Positions 1 to 10,749 of a stretch of DNA of 64,000 bases are shown in pieces. This DNA is from Leptodontidium sp. MPI-SDFR-AT-0119 (lineage: Eukaryota > Ascomycota > Leotiomycetes > Helotiales > Leptodontidiaceae), in contig JAHLEZ010000004.1 of the NCBI GenBank assembly GCA_020726505.1, positions 682,001 through 746,000 on the forward strand. Direction: 5' to 3'. Below the pieces are notes generated by a model. The model did not search any database. It was given only the letters and a program-made list of their open reading frames with translations, and was not told the origin of the DNA. The translations under genes and the position numbers were made by a program. Positions within the stretch are counted from its first letter, which is position 1. Each line of letters starts with the position of its first letter.

Positions 1-504
1 TAGACTTAAGGAACTCAGCGATAATAGCCCCTAGTTATAATAAACCTTCGCTAGTAATAAGTTTAAGTTTTTTTATAATAAGAATAACTTCATTTATAAC
101 GATAGTAATAAAGTGAGAGAGGCCTCTAATAAAGACGACAACTTAACCCCTTTAAATCTTGAATTAGACATTAATTTATAATACTTTAACGACCCCGAAT
201 TCTTAAAGAACCCTATAATTCTAATAATATAATGTGTTAAAGACGATAAGATAGTAATTAGAGTCCCTGAATTGTTAGTATAATAATATAGTAAGTAAGT
301 ACTAAGTAGTGTCTGACTCGAAATAAATATATATATTTTACACATTAACGTCGCCGATAATATTTCTTTAATTAAATAAACTTAGTCCTAATAATTATCA
401 CTTACTTTTACAAGTAACCGTCGTGACACAAAACTTAAAGTTAACACGTTAATATCGAGGCTTTAGTATTAAGGAGCTAGTACGAGGACGTACCCCTAGT
501 CTTT

Positions 505-514
505 AAAGGGGGGG
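505..514 (+). other. Polypurine tract of a Gypsy-type element
   Basis: An AAA-G7 run preceded by CTTT, with the words gaggacg and gtctttaaag just upstream. The same arrangement stands directly before the LTR at 4501, so this is a second copy of the plus-strand primer site of a related element. The sequence after it no longer begins with a clear TG, so the matching LTR here is unrecognisable, presumably mutated. Confidence 0.5.
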
Positions 515-1512
515 ATAATATATTACTATATATTAAAATTATTAAAATAATTACTAAACCGACTTCGTACTACTAAGAACTACGATTTAGGACACCTTAG
601 TACTATAACAAATACAAAGAAGAGTTTATATAGCCCTAAGTAAGTTAAAGAGAACATTAGCCTTATGTTACAAGAACACTTATTTCTTAAAGTAAAACTT
701 AATAAGAAACTAACGTCCTTATAAATTATTTACTATATACGAATATATAATAAGTTTAGAACGAGACTATTATTATTAAGCTAGCGATATTTTAGGCGGC
801 AAAAAGTAACTTCGTTTAAATAAGCTAGTTATTAGGCTTAATTTATAAGACTAGATTTTAAAACGGCAAGTTAAACCTGTGGCTTAAGCTAGAAATTCGA
901 GTCTAACGTACTAAACACCCTAAAGAATATAGACGTAATATATTTAAGCGCTAACTCTTAGTAATTAATAAAAAGAAAGGGAATAATAAAGTAAGTCTAT
1001 TGTTCTTAGGGATAAAGTTAATAACTTATAAAGTTATTAACCTTAACGTAATATATAGCGATCTATAAAGGACGACACTAAGAGTACTATTAACAAACTA
1101 GCCTTAAACTAGTAAGTAGATCACATAATTTATATAAGGTAAGTAGAAGTCTAAGAAATCTCTTAATAAAGAGTTAATAACACGCTTAGAATTAAAGCTG
1201 CACTTTTTGAAACCTTAAGTTAATAACTATAATATAGCTAACGCTAACCCTACCTCACGTGTTAAAGATTTAAGTATATTATTAACTAACGACCCCTAAT
1301 TAGTAAACCTTTTAGGGATCGAGTATTAGTCGACTACCCCTAATTAACTTTGTTTAAAGTCTCTCGCCCGCTAAGTTAAGGCCCCTTTTATATATATGTC
1401 AATACCTCTTAGTCCCTTTTCGTTAAAAAGTCTAAACGAATAAAGACTTCTCTTATTATTTACTAGTACTAATAGACAAGAGGTAATATATTTGGCACTT
1501 AAAGTACTAATA

Positions 1513-2115
1513 CATCAGCAAAAAAAATTGGGCGCAGCCGTCCGCCTACGGCGCCGGAGGCGCCATTTAGCGCCTAAGTTGTATGTCGAAAATTTTAGGG
1601 ACAGCTACATATTATACTAATTCTAATTAGCCGCCGAGGACGCTTACGGCGCGGTAAGTGCCAATAGTGCCGTAGGTGGTCCACTTTTTGCAGCGGGGCA
1701 ATTAAGCGAAGAACATCAAAATGTTCTAATTCTCTTCTTACGTACGTCCTACTTATGTACGTACTACATGCACACGTTATAGCACACAAATAAAGCTAGG
1801 GCTAAGATAAACTTTACCTAAAAAAAATTATGTACTAATTATATTTTTTTTAAAGTGGAAATTCATAGTATAAGAGCTTTACCGAAGCTAGTTTTAAGGA
1901 CGTGCATTTAAGTGTGCAGCCTTCGGAACGGAAATATTAAGGTGCCGTGTAAACGGCCGCCAAACGGCCGCCAGCTAGCGAATAGGGGTAAGCGACTGGC
2001 TCGTACGGCGCCATTCTGCCGATAAGATAATCGACTGGCCCTAAAGGCGGCCGCTGGCGCCGGAAGCACCAATGGCCGATTAGCGAATATTCTGCCAAAC
2101 AATTTTTTGCTGATG
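1513..2115. mobile_element. Non-autonomous TIR element, about 603 bp, TA target site
   Basis: The left end reads TA-CATCAGCAAAAAA and the right end is its mirror, TTTTTTGCTGATG-TA, so the two ends form terminal inverted repeats of about 17 bases (CATCAGC, an A run, then TTG) flanked by TA on both sides, as Tc1/mariner- or pogo-class insertions show. The inside contains GC-rich palindromic islands (ggcgcc..ggcgcc near 1548-1565 and repeated cggccgcc near 1957-1975) in sharp contrast to the RIP-degraded DNA around it. No transposase frame is visible, so it would need a transposase supplied elsewhere. The base-composition step suggests it inserted after the surrounding retroelement had been mutated, or that it is too short or too rare to be a RIP target. 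Confidence 0.6.
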
Positions 2116-3319
2116 TAAGAGACTATAAGTTATAAATAACTTTTAAATATAATATAATAGTTTTATAATTATAATAGACTTATAAATAAGAGTGCCGCTA
2201 TTTTAGGCTCGCGTTAATATTGTTAAAGTAATAAAGACTTTATACCCTTAACTTTTAATTAAGTTTAATAATAAGTACTAGTAACTAATTAAGGTTAATA
2301 GAGTAACCTTAAGTGTTCTTATAAATGTTTCGTCACCGCTTATTATATTATTCCGAGAAGTGTCGTTAAGTAAAATAGACAAGGACAAAGTTAATAATTT
2401 ATAGAGTAACCGGTTAAGAGTTAAGTCTAACTTCGACCTCAAGATTAATAATAAGTCCTTTAACCCCTATTAAAGAACTAAAGTAATTAAGAGACCTCAA
2501 CTATGACTAAACTACTATTCCGAGAAGATCTTAACTAATAGGACCTTATAGTATATTATCTTATACTTAGTTACTACTAGTTTAATAGTACTTAAGTTAA
2601 TTAAACTCTTTTGCCCTTAAAAAGCTTAGTTATTTTAAAGACCTTTTATTAGCTTTAATAATAAGAGGTGACTTATTTATTAAAGAGAGAAGGGGCTATT
2701 TTTATTATATTAAGAACTAAGAACTTATTATAGCCTCTTAACTTTACTTAATGTATTACGACTATTAATTTACTTATTCCTCCCGGCTTTCTGCTATAAA
2801 CCTTCGAAGTGGCGAGTCTAGCCTTTACCTTAACTAACTAACTAATTAATAAGAGACTAGTAAAATAATGTCACTTATCTTTAATAATATGACTTGCGTA
2901 AGTATAATATAGACGCGTTTATAAAAGGACCTAAAAGTTACTTAGTGACTTATTTCTAAAGGAAGATTAATACGGCGCGACACACACGTTCTAAACTTAA
3001 GGAGTAGAGTTTAATATAAGTATTAAATAAAGTTGCTTATAATTCTTATTAAGTTTACGAGCCTAAAGGAAATAAAAGACATTATTTCCTTGACTTATAA
3101 AGAGAATATAAGTACTAATACTATAAAGATGTTAGGTAGTTTAATACTTAATTAGTTTAAGGTAAAGTCTTAGAGTTTACTTTAGGTATTTCTTAAAACA
3201 CGAGTTAAGGACTAAAGATAGTAGTTACACTATAATTAGTGTAGGAAAGGTGTTAGTATAATTTATAAATAGCTAGTTTATAAAGATTATAATATAACTA
3301 CCCTCGCTTAAAGCTCGCA

Positions 3320-3640
3320 TATATACTTAATAAAACCTATTCTAGGCCTAATCAGCCGGAAATAGCTTAAAACAAGCCACATACGTCTGATACAAAGCTC
3401 TGACGTCCACAGGTTACAGCCATAGAATCCAAGGCTTCTGATACACGGCTTTCCTAGGCTAAAACAGTGGTTGTACGAAGCTCCGGGCTTTACGTCTCAA
3501 ACTACCGGAAAGCAACTGTATTTGGTAAAGACTCGTTTGAGCTCGTTTGAGCTTACATTTACCTAATTCGGCTACCTAAGCGAATACACACGTGATAAGC
3601 TAGAGTAGTTATATAGACCTAGAAATCCCCTCTACAATAG
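3320..3640. other. Patch not affected by RIP inside the AT-rich block
   Basis: Unlike its flanks this stretch has normal CA/TG content and about half GC. It includes a short direct repeat of ctcgtttgag (two copies near 3532-3552). I found no open frame of note and no convincing terminal repeats, so what it is remains open: an inserted fragment, or a piece of unique DNA left between two transposons. Confidence 0.35.
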
Positions 3641-4485
3641 AATCATCATTCACACCAAATCTCTTCTTAAAGGTCTACGAGAAGTTAGTAGAGCTTAAAT
3701 AGTATTATAAAAGATCAACTTACTACGTTAAGGCGACTTGACTTTATACTAAAGTTATTGTTTAGAGATCGAAGTGCGAGAAAGCTAAGTGAAAACTATA
3801 TATAAGTCAACGTAAGTGTTACAGAAGAAGTTACTGTCTAATAAGAAAGAAGTAAGTAAGTAAGGAAAGCTCTCTATTACGTCACCTTTATAATTAAGTA
3901 ATAACGAAGTTAAAAGTACTAAGCTCTAACGGCGCACTAAAGTTAATAATAAAGGCTAAAGTTATTACCCTAAAAGTATTAAATAATAAAGAATTAACAG
4001 TAAAGAGACCTTTAAAAATACTTAGAGTAATAATAACTAAAGTTATTATTAAGTAAAAGAAGATCTTGCCTTAATAATATAAAAAAAGTAATAGTGAAGT
4101 CGATCTTAATATGAGCTTAGCGAGGAAGTTTGCTTTCTTTAAAGGTATTATAACAAAAGAAAGTATAAGAAGTATTATTTAATTAATAAAAAGAAAGAGG
4201 AAAGAGATCGAAACACGTTAAGGTACTTTATAAAGAGAATATTATTAAGGAGAAGTTATTATATTTAAGGAGTTAAAGTTAAAAAGTTAATAGGGGAGAG
4301 CTAGCCTTATATAAGGGGGCAAGAAAGTGTTAAGTGAGACGATTATTTACTTTAAAGGTAATAAGTCAACTATCACGGGACTTTATATATATTAGTTATA
4401 TAATATCTTATTAATAATTTAAGACACTTTAATTAATTATTTACTTCTTTTTAGTATATATTACTCGAGGACGAATAAAGTCTTT

Positions 4486-4495
4486 AAAGGGGGGG
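4486..4495 (+). other. Polypurine tract before the LTR at 4501
   Basis: AAA-G7 followed five bases later by the LTR start TGTGGCGG. This is the expected plus-strand primer arrangement at the 3' end of a Ty3/Gypsy internal region and fixes the element's orientation as plus. Confidence 0.6.
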
Positions 4496-4500
4496 ACGTA

Positions 4501-4781
4501 TGTGGCGGGGACAGCTACTAATTTCTTTTATCATATGACTAGGCTAGTCCTTCGCATATATAAGGAGCTAACACTTAATTATAGAACGTTAAGAACGTAA
4601 TACTAAATATATTCTATTTATTAGAACTCTTTTCCCTCCCCTCCTTTACTAATTCGTGCTCTCTAGATATATAATATCTTTAGATTTAATTGATCTATTA
4701 TTTACAGAGCCTAGAATCTCCCCCGGTGGCTTGCTATATGCTACCCTCTTGTTGTGTAGATTGGGGTTCGTCCCTCCCACA
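4501..4781 (+). repeat. Probable 3' LTR of a Gypsy-type retrotransposon
   Basis: Begins TGTGGCGGGG directly after a polypurine tract and ends CCCTCCCACA, giving the usual TG...CA boundaries over 281 bases. It contains a TATA-like word (atatataagg near 4555) followed by a pyrimidine-rich stretch, the normal layout of an LTR promoter. The matching 5' LTR is not in the window, or is mutated beyond recognition. Confidence 0.55.
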
Positions 4782-7652
4782 CTAGTCCTTTAAGAGCTCG
4801 ACTTTCTAACTCTCTCCCTCCTTAATAATTACTTTAATAAGGCTATACTACTTATTAGATAGCTTCTTTAAGGGTTAATCGACATTCTAGTTCTAAGTGT
4901 CAACTAATATTAAGTCGCTAACGTCTTAGTTAACGGCGCGTCACCTATAATTCGCTAGTCATTTTATTTTCTCTTATTAATCTTTTAGGGACGATTATAC
5001 GACTTCTATAACCTCCTTTATTTGTAATATTACTTATAAAGCTTCCTTGTAATTAAGTTTCTCTATTACTATAATTAGAGGTTTTAAATTAGTTAGATCT
5101 TAGGAAGTCCTTAACTTAACGCTGTTGAGTAACTAAAAAGGAGATAGATAACTTAAAGACTTATATAATAACGTTAATTAAGTAATGTCTATAATTGATA
5201 AGAAGTCGCTCTAATTATCTTAATAATAATAGTAAAAGGGGCGGAGCCGTTACTTAATATATTAGTTTATTACTTTTATTTAGCCGTCGACGTTTAAGTT
5301 ATACGCCGTCGTAAGCTTTACTTTAGTCCCGAAGATATAATAGTACTCCTTCTAAAAGGAGGAGACAAACTAAGGTCCTTAGTCCGAGACAATAGAATCC
5401 GGCATACTAAAGTATTAAGTCTAATAAACGAGAAAGAAAATAATTATACCTTTTGTAGTAATTATATTATTATAAAGTATTAAGACTAACTTCTTAGACA
5501 AGTAGTCGACGATAATTATAATAAAGTTATAGTTGTATTTATTTAGTAGTAACTTCGTAAAGTCTATCGTAAAGTATTAATACAGCCGAGTAAGGATTAG
5601 TAGGGGATATAAAAAACCAAGAGTCTTATCTCTATAAGCTTTTTATTAAGAACAACTATAGTTTATTATATATTAAGTTATATCTGTAATAAGGCTATTT
5701 TAATAGTATTTACAACTTAGTAATACCTTTATCTTTCTGATCCCCGCGTGTGCTACTAAAAGTTAAGAATATATATAATAAATAAGTGTCGTATAAAGCT
5801 CCGGCGGCTCTAAGGGCACTTCTAGGCGGCCTTAGAAAAGTAACTTATCGTTTGTCAGCTCGTAATTTAGTAACTATTCCTTAGCTTTTTATTAAAGAAG
5901 CTCTAATAAAGGCGAAGACTTATTAACTAAGAGTACTTAATTAATAACGTCGTATTCCGCGATATTATAGGCTACTATAGAGTTAAAGTCTAGCTCCTCC
6001 GCGGCAAGTGCCTCCAGGTCGATTAACACAATATCTTACTCTAGAGCTTACTCTACTTCGAGAGGTACTAGAGACGCCGTTAGGGCAATAGTTACACACG
6101 AGTCTAGCTATACTAAATCAGGGACGGTTCCTTTACTAAGCGCTCTAAAAGAGTCTTAATAAGTCATTTACTATTATTATAAAGGTACTCCTAAAGAGAA
6201 AGTACGTATATTTATAGACCTTAATAAAGGAAGCTTAAGTAAGGGGCATTAGCGCCTTAAAAGTATTACGTTCTACGCCTCCGTTATTAAATAAAGAAGT
6301 CACAAGGGCTATAGTGAGTTGATAATAATTAGCTAGAGATTTACAGTGACTAAAAGGTCGATTTTATTAATTAAAATTAACTATTAACTATAAATAGCCC
6401 ACTTACACGCCTCTACCGCCGTGAGGTCCTAATCCCGTCGAGATAAGGTATTAGCCAATGTATTAATCGTCTTAATACAATATATAATTGTGAAATAAAA
6501 GTCTTGTGGTGCAGAAGTGGAGCATCGAAGTAGGTGCTCTCAAAGAGGGTGGTGAAGTTGTCTGATTCTGTAAAAGGAGGCTCGTAGGGAGCAACTGACT
6601 ACGTACAAGAATAGGGGCTGCTGACTCAGCAGAGCCTTGGTGCCGTCGGCCCGTGCCTGTACAACAAGTCTGTAAAGAACTTAGCCTATCGAGCTTACTT
6701 AACTGTAAAGTCCTTAGTAGTCATAAAGTACTTTAAGGCTTAATAGTCTATATAAACTAAGACATTTTTCTAGGCACCTAAGAGCTCTAAGTAATATTAC
6801 TTAAATAACTAGAAAATCGCTAATATCTCTTTATTATAGATTAAGTAATTAAGCTCGGGATTAATTATAATCTTAGAAAAGTATCTCACAAGGTAAAAGG
6901 TGTCGTCTTCTTAAAGTTAAAATAAGATCTTAATAATAACTCTATTAAAAGAGTTAGTCTTTAGCCGCGTCTAATAAAGGGCTATCATCATGGCTTCCGA
7001 AGACTTTTACCAAGTTCGAAGCTTGCTAAATAGATTAAAGAATTGCGCTTCTAACTATTATCTAGGCCAATGCTACCGTCAATCTCAGCGCTGACGAGTA
7101 GTCTGTATTGATGGACCATTGTAAAGAACTCGTAAGAAAGGCAGGTGAAACGGTTCGTGAGGATATGAGCAGTTTTTTTTTTTGGTTATATCGGATATGC
7201 GCCTGTGTTCTCAACTTCGGTACGTCTCAGAGGGTGGTCGGCTAATGTCCACGGAGGTTCACTTTGCCAATTGACGTGGAAAATGCAATTAAAGAAGATG
7301 ATGAGAAATTCAAAGGCAAAATCTGCACTTGATTTCTGGGCTAAGGCTGGGTTGGAACGAGGAGTCATTGTGTTCCTACACACGAAGCTCGGAATAGGAA
7401 AAACGCTAGCATTCCTTAGGAAGACTAGAATTGCAACTAGGCGATGGCACCTAGAAAGACGCACCGAAGAAGAGGTAGAAGAGGTGAAAGAGAAGAGGAG
7501 GAGGGTTAGCCGTGCAAAATTATGTTCATTTTCGCCATTTCCTTTCTCACACTCTTGGGCTAGACCCTCAATGTCCCCTGGCACATATTGGCTAGGGCCT
7601 TTATGTAACATATTGAAACGTTTGGACCTCCTGGGCCTGAACCGTCCTGCTT

Positions 7653-8591
7653 CTAGCACGAGTAATTGACGGCCGTACCAGCAGAATTCAAATACGCTAC
7701 CAGCGGGGAGTTTGCACACTTCAATGCCGTAACAAATGCCTGCGCATTAACTAACACCCTAAATCAGCTTCATTTCCACTATCATTTACAGGAATCAACT
7801 TACTTAGTGCACCAGCAGGACTCGTATGCGTATTATCATTCGGATAATACGTCTTCGCCGTGGTTGGACCAAGAGCCTGCCACCTATCCACCGAGTACTT
7901 CGTATGACCAACATACTCGACTGATGTTTGGATAGCCACCTAGACCCCTCATTAGTTTCCATACACATACGTTCAAGTAACAGGAAGAGAAATAGCATTC
8001 TCACCTCCTGCGCATAAACCGCAAACGGCCATACCGACTGCAGGGTATTCCCCGACCAGTAATTCCTAGGTACCATTCCACTCAATACCGGAGTTGCCTT
8101 CTTCGCTCTCACGTCGACGATCATCTTCCTTAAGTACCAGCCAAACGAGTACACGGTCTCTGATACAACCGGTACTCGTCGTGACTACCACCGAGTCATT
8201 GCCGATCCCCGGAAGCGTAGCGCGGTCAGCGGTATCAGTAGTAGGGTCTCCGTCGTCGTTGTGGCCCATTTCGATTATTACGTAGTCACCCGGCATTGGT
8301 GGAGGCAAGGAGCGAGGCCCAGAGTCCTTGATTGATGAAGGAGCGTGTGCTGCGCCCATTGCGGGCGAGGTTGGAAACAGAGATAGAGAGGTAGTTAGGG
8401 ATGTAGTAGCCCCAGCTGGAGATTGTTAGTCCGGACTTTAGATGGGAGGATGAGGGAGAAGTTGCCCTTGGAGGTTGGTTGTTGCGGGGGTCGTAGTTCG
8501 CAGTTGTACTATCTGAGCATATGAGAACTTTTGTCGCCGCTTTCACGGTTGTTGCTATCAGGACTGACAGGAAAGGGAGTAGGAGCTGCAT
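7653..8591 (-). pseudogene. Rhamnogalacturonan acetylesterase (CE12, SGNH) with two frame breaks
   Basis: The encoded protein would be a secreted esterase that removes acetyl groups from rhamnogalacturonan I of pectin. Seen: a signal peptide (MQLLLPFLSVLIATTVKA), the SGNH block CSDST with the nucleophile at Ser28, the block ARNGRSTRSF, then GHNDD, FGWYLRKM, and near the end the D-x-x-H pair in PNDNTH. Two introns splice cleanly (8004-7940 and 7803-7751) and the protein ends LNSAGTAVNYSC at 7653. Two single-base insertions break the frame: one extra base in a G3 run (8289-8291) and one extra base in the pair at 8167-8168; the ATG-to-donor length is exactly two bases over a multiple of three. 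An extra in-frame piece of about 60 bases (about 8418-8477), ending in an intron-like ctaac..ccag, also interrupts the usual spacing. Either a recently dead gene or assembly indels; the family assignment is firm. Confidence 0.8.
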
Positions 8592-10294
8592 TTTGAAATT
8601 TATTGAAGTTAATGAAGCGACTTAGAGAAGAACACAAAGAGATGCTTGAGATCTTTTGTCTACCGATATATATATTCATTAAAGGAGGACAGTGGCTTTA
8701 ATTTCCACCTCTCCAACACAACCCTTCGCCCGAGAGTAAACATCCTCTATAGCAAAAGTAAATCTAAAAACAAGGATATATATAATAATTAATCCGATAC
8801 AATAGGTTACCTATTCGCTAGAGCCGAGCTGCCAAATGAATTGCGGGGAACCACTGGAATTTCATCCTCCAGTAAGGTGCCAGAACTATTGGACCGTGGT
8901 CAATGCTCAAAGCCATAAAATGGATTAAAAAAAAATGCGTGCTACTTTAACATTTGATATACCACCCCTCTACGTCTATTACAGCCTTTCACTCTATAAG
9001 TTATACTATTGTATTAATTAACCTACTAAGGCCTCTCTAAGCCGATCCCAAGGATTAATGGTATATCTAATTAGAGATCTAAAGTCTCTAGAGTATTACT
9101 AATAAGCTCCGGATGTCCGAGGATTCATGACAAATACCGATCTAAGACCGCTTAATAAACGTGTGCTGTTACCCCTCCTTTCGCAGTCTCTGAATTTCCG
9201 TCCATAGGCAGAAGCTATATTCGTACACCGTGTATAAGCAGCTGTCTAAACACCTTGGCTTTCTGCTCGCCATAAGGTCGAGGGTATAAACGCCGTTGGT
9301 ATGCCCCTTTCCGCTAACCCCACCCCCCCCCCCCCCCCTATTCCAGTTTACGGCCCCTTTCTAAGCTAAATTGAGCAATTTTCACTGCATCGAACTCTTC
9401 ACTAATTAAGATATATAACTAATCAATGTATTTGAGCCTAAGTAAGCCTTGTGGACGCATGATCTTGCATACGAGCTGGCTGTTTTACTCGTTGTCATTT
9501 GCGAAGATACGTCTCTTCAAGAAGGCGTTTATTTGATCGGATTGACGCATTTAAACCTATTTTAGTTTATTGGTCAAGATGTATTATCGTCGGAGTAGTC
9601 ATAACTATTTCAAAGATCACATAGTGTTTATTCTTCTATAATAACGCGTGGCATGCCACTTCGAGGCCGTGAAACATTCTATCGATGCGCTGCTCCCATT
9701 CAAGACGTATTTCCCAATAGTACTTTAAGAATTGCTAGATGCTTTTTTTGTATTCAATCGTACAACAAGCACGTCTAAGGGTTTAACTCGGGGCCGCGAC
9801 GACCTATTTAAGGCATCGTTGGTAGATTTGGATATTGTGCGGGCATACGGAAAGTTTATAGTGAGTCTGTCGGCTGTTTTATCAATGTCATGAGCTTTTT
9901 CTAACTCTCAAAGAAGGACGTCTGAATGGAGTTAGTTGTGATTAATGAAATCTAGTAGCGAGTGGCATACAAGCGGCTAGTTTTAGGGGCAGCTGCCGAT
10001 TGGTGGGGCTCAAATTCCCTTCAATAAATGTCATTACGCGTCCAGAAAGCTTGAATTCTAATTGAGCATGGGTTACCGCTTGGCTCGAGATGTACTCGTG
10101 GTAGGGCCGCCAAGAGCTAGAAAAGCTTTACTTCTTATAGTAAGACCTCTTGGATTTGAAAGGTCTGATTGGCCCCTCTGCCTTTTTGGAAGAGAAAGCT
10201 CCAGACACGTTGGAGGCATCAGATTTGCCTGCTACTAAGGTAGGCTATTTCCCCGTATTCTACCCCTTTTCGGGAATTCATGGTAGGGGTAGTA
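8592..10294. other. Intergenic, partly degraded DNA with a C16 run
   Basis: About 1.7 kb upstream of the acetylesterase pseudogene. The first 200 bases would be its promoter. The rest mixes AT-rich stretches and ordinary sequence without a supported frame. A run of 16 C lies at 9323-9338. Nothing else recognised. Confidence 0.5.
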
Positions 10295-10440
10295 CGGAAG
10301 GGGGTTCAGTGTGGGTCTCCCCCATCCCCATGTATTCTGGTATTCAAAAGAGGAAAACTGCGTATGTTTCCAAGTTGCTATTGGAGCAGACGCCTTGCTG
10401 CTGCCTGGGGTGGGTGAGACCCACACTAAACCCCCTCTCG
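10295..10440. mobile_element. MITE, 146 bp, about 35-bp inverted repeats, TA target site
   Basis: The ends are imperfect inverted repeats: the left arm contains AGGGGGTTCAGTGTGGGTCT and the inverted right arm AGGGGGTTTAGTGTGGGTCT, continuing into CCC-rich sequence, and outward to CGGA / CGAG. TA flanks both sides (10293-10294 and 10441-10442). Short length, no coding capacity and TA duplication fit a non-autonomous Tc1/mariner-type element. It lies about 175 bases upstream of the pectin methylesterase relic, in what would have been that gene's promoter. Confidence 0.7.
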
Positions 10441-10614
10441 TACAATGTCCTACTGCTGTCAGTTGCCCAATTTTTAATCAATATTGCAAAATTTGAAGCG
10501 GGGTCATTACATTTGGGCCTTTCTTTCTATATCATGGCGCAGTGCCCAGCCCATTTCTGGATAGACTCACTAGCTACAGCTCATACCAGTAACTACCAGT
10601 TCTACTACGTCAGT

Positions 10615-10749
10615 ATGCGTTTCTATCTTGCGTTTAGTTCTCTCATCTCGTCAGTCCTGGCTGCAAGTAGGACATCTGATCCATCTGGTGCTATCACAGT
10701 TGGATCTGGTGGATCGTATTCGACAGTAAGAGCTGAGCTAACTGGCTAG
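10615..10749 (+). pseudogene. Pectin methylesterase (CE8), N-terminal relic only
   Basis: The 44 residues start with a signal peptide (MRFYLAFSSLISSVLAAS) and run into DPSGAITVGSGGSYSTV, which matches the start of mature fungal pectin methylesterases (S-x-T-x-PSGA-x-VGSGG-x-YSTI, the first turn of the parallel beta-helix). The frame stops after 135 bases and the following sequence does not continue the family: the catalytic region (QDT, DFIFG, Arg/Trp block) is absent. The enzyme would have removed methyl groups from homogalacturonan. It is therefore a 5' fragment left by deletion or insertion, near another decayed pectin gene. Confidence 0.6.

Larger units (their letters stand above)
1..7160. 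repeat. AT-rich, RIP-like degraded retroelement block
   Basis: Almost the whole stretch is built of TA, TAA and TTA words, with every frame on both strands full of stops and very few CA/TG dinucleotides compared with the gene regions to the right. This is the signature expected of repeat-induced point mutation (CpA to TpA) acting on old transposon copies. The presence of Gypsy-type polypurine tracts near 505 and 4486 and an LTR after the second argue that at least two LTR retroelement copies or nested pieces underlie it. Some patches (about 1513-2115, 3320-3640, 6490-6690) are richer in GC and CA and look less mutated. No host gene is visible. The RIP assignment is by eye; a dinucleotide index would confirm it. 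Confidence 0.75.

Noticed and set aside
7186..7719. Long overlapping open frames on both strands (177 and 154 codons)
   Set aside because: They mirror each other, overlap the end of the acetylesterase and show no domain, start context or codon pattern of a real gene.
10150..10614. Long plus-strand open frame leading into the pectin methylesterase relic
   Set aside because: It runs through the MITE; the meaningful start is the internal ATG at 10615, where a signal peptide begins.
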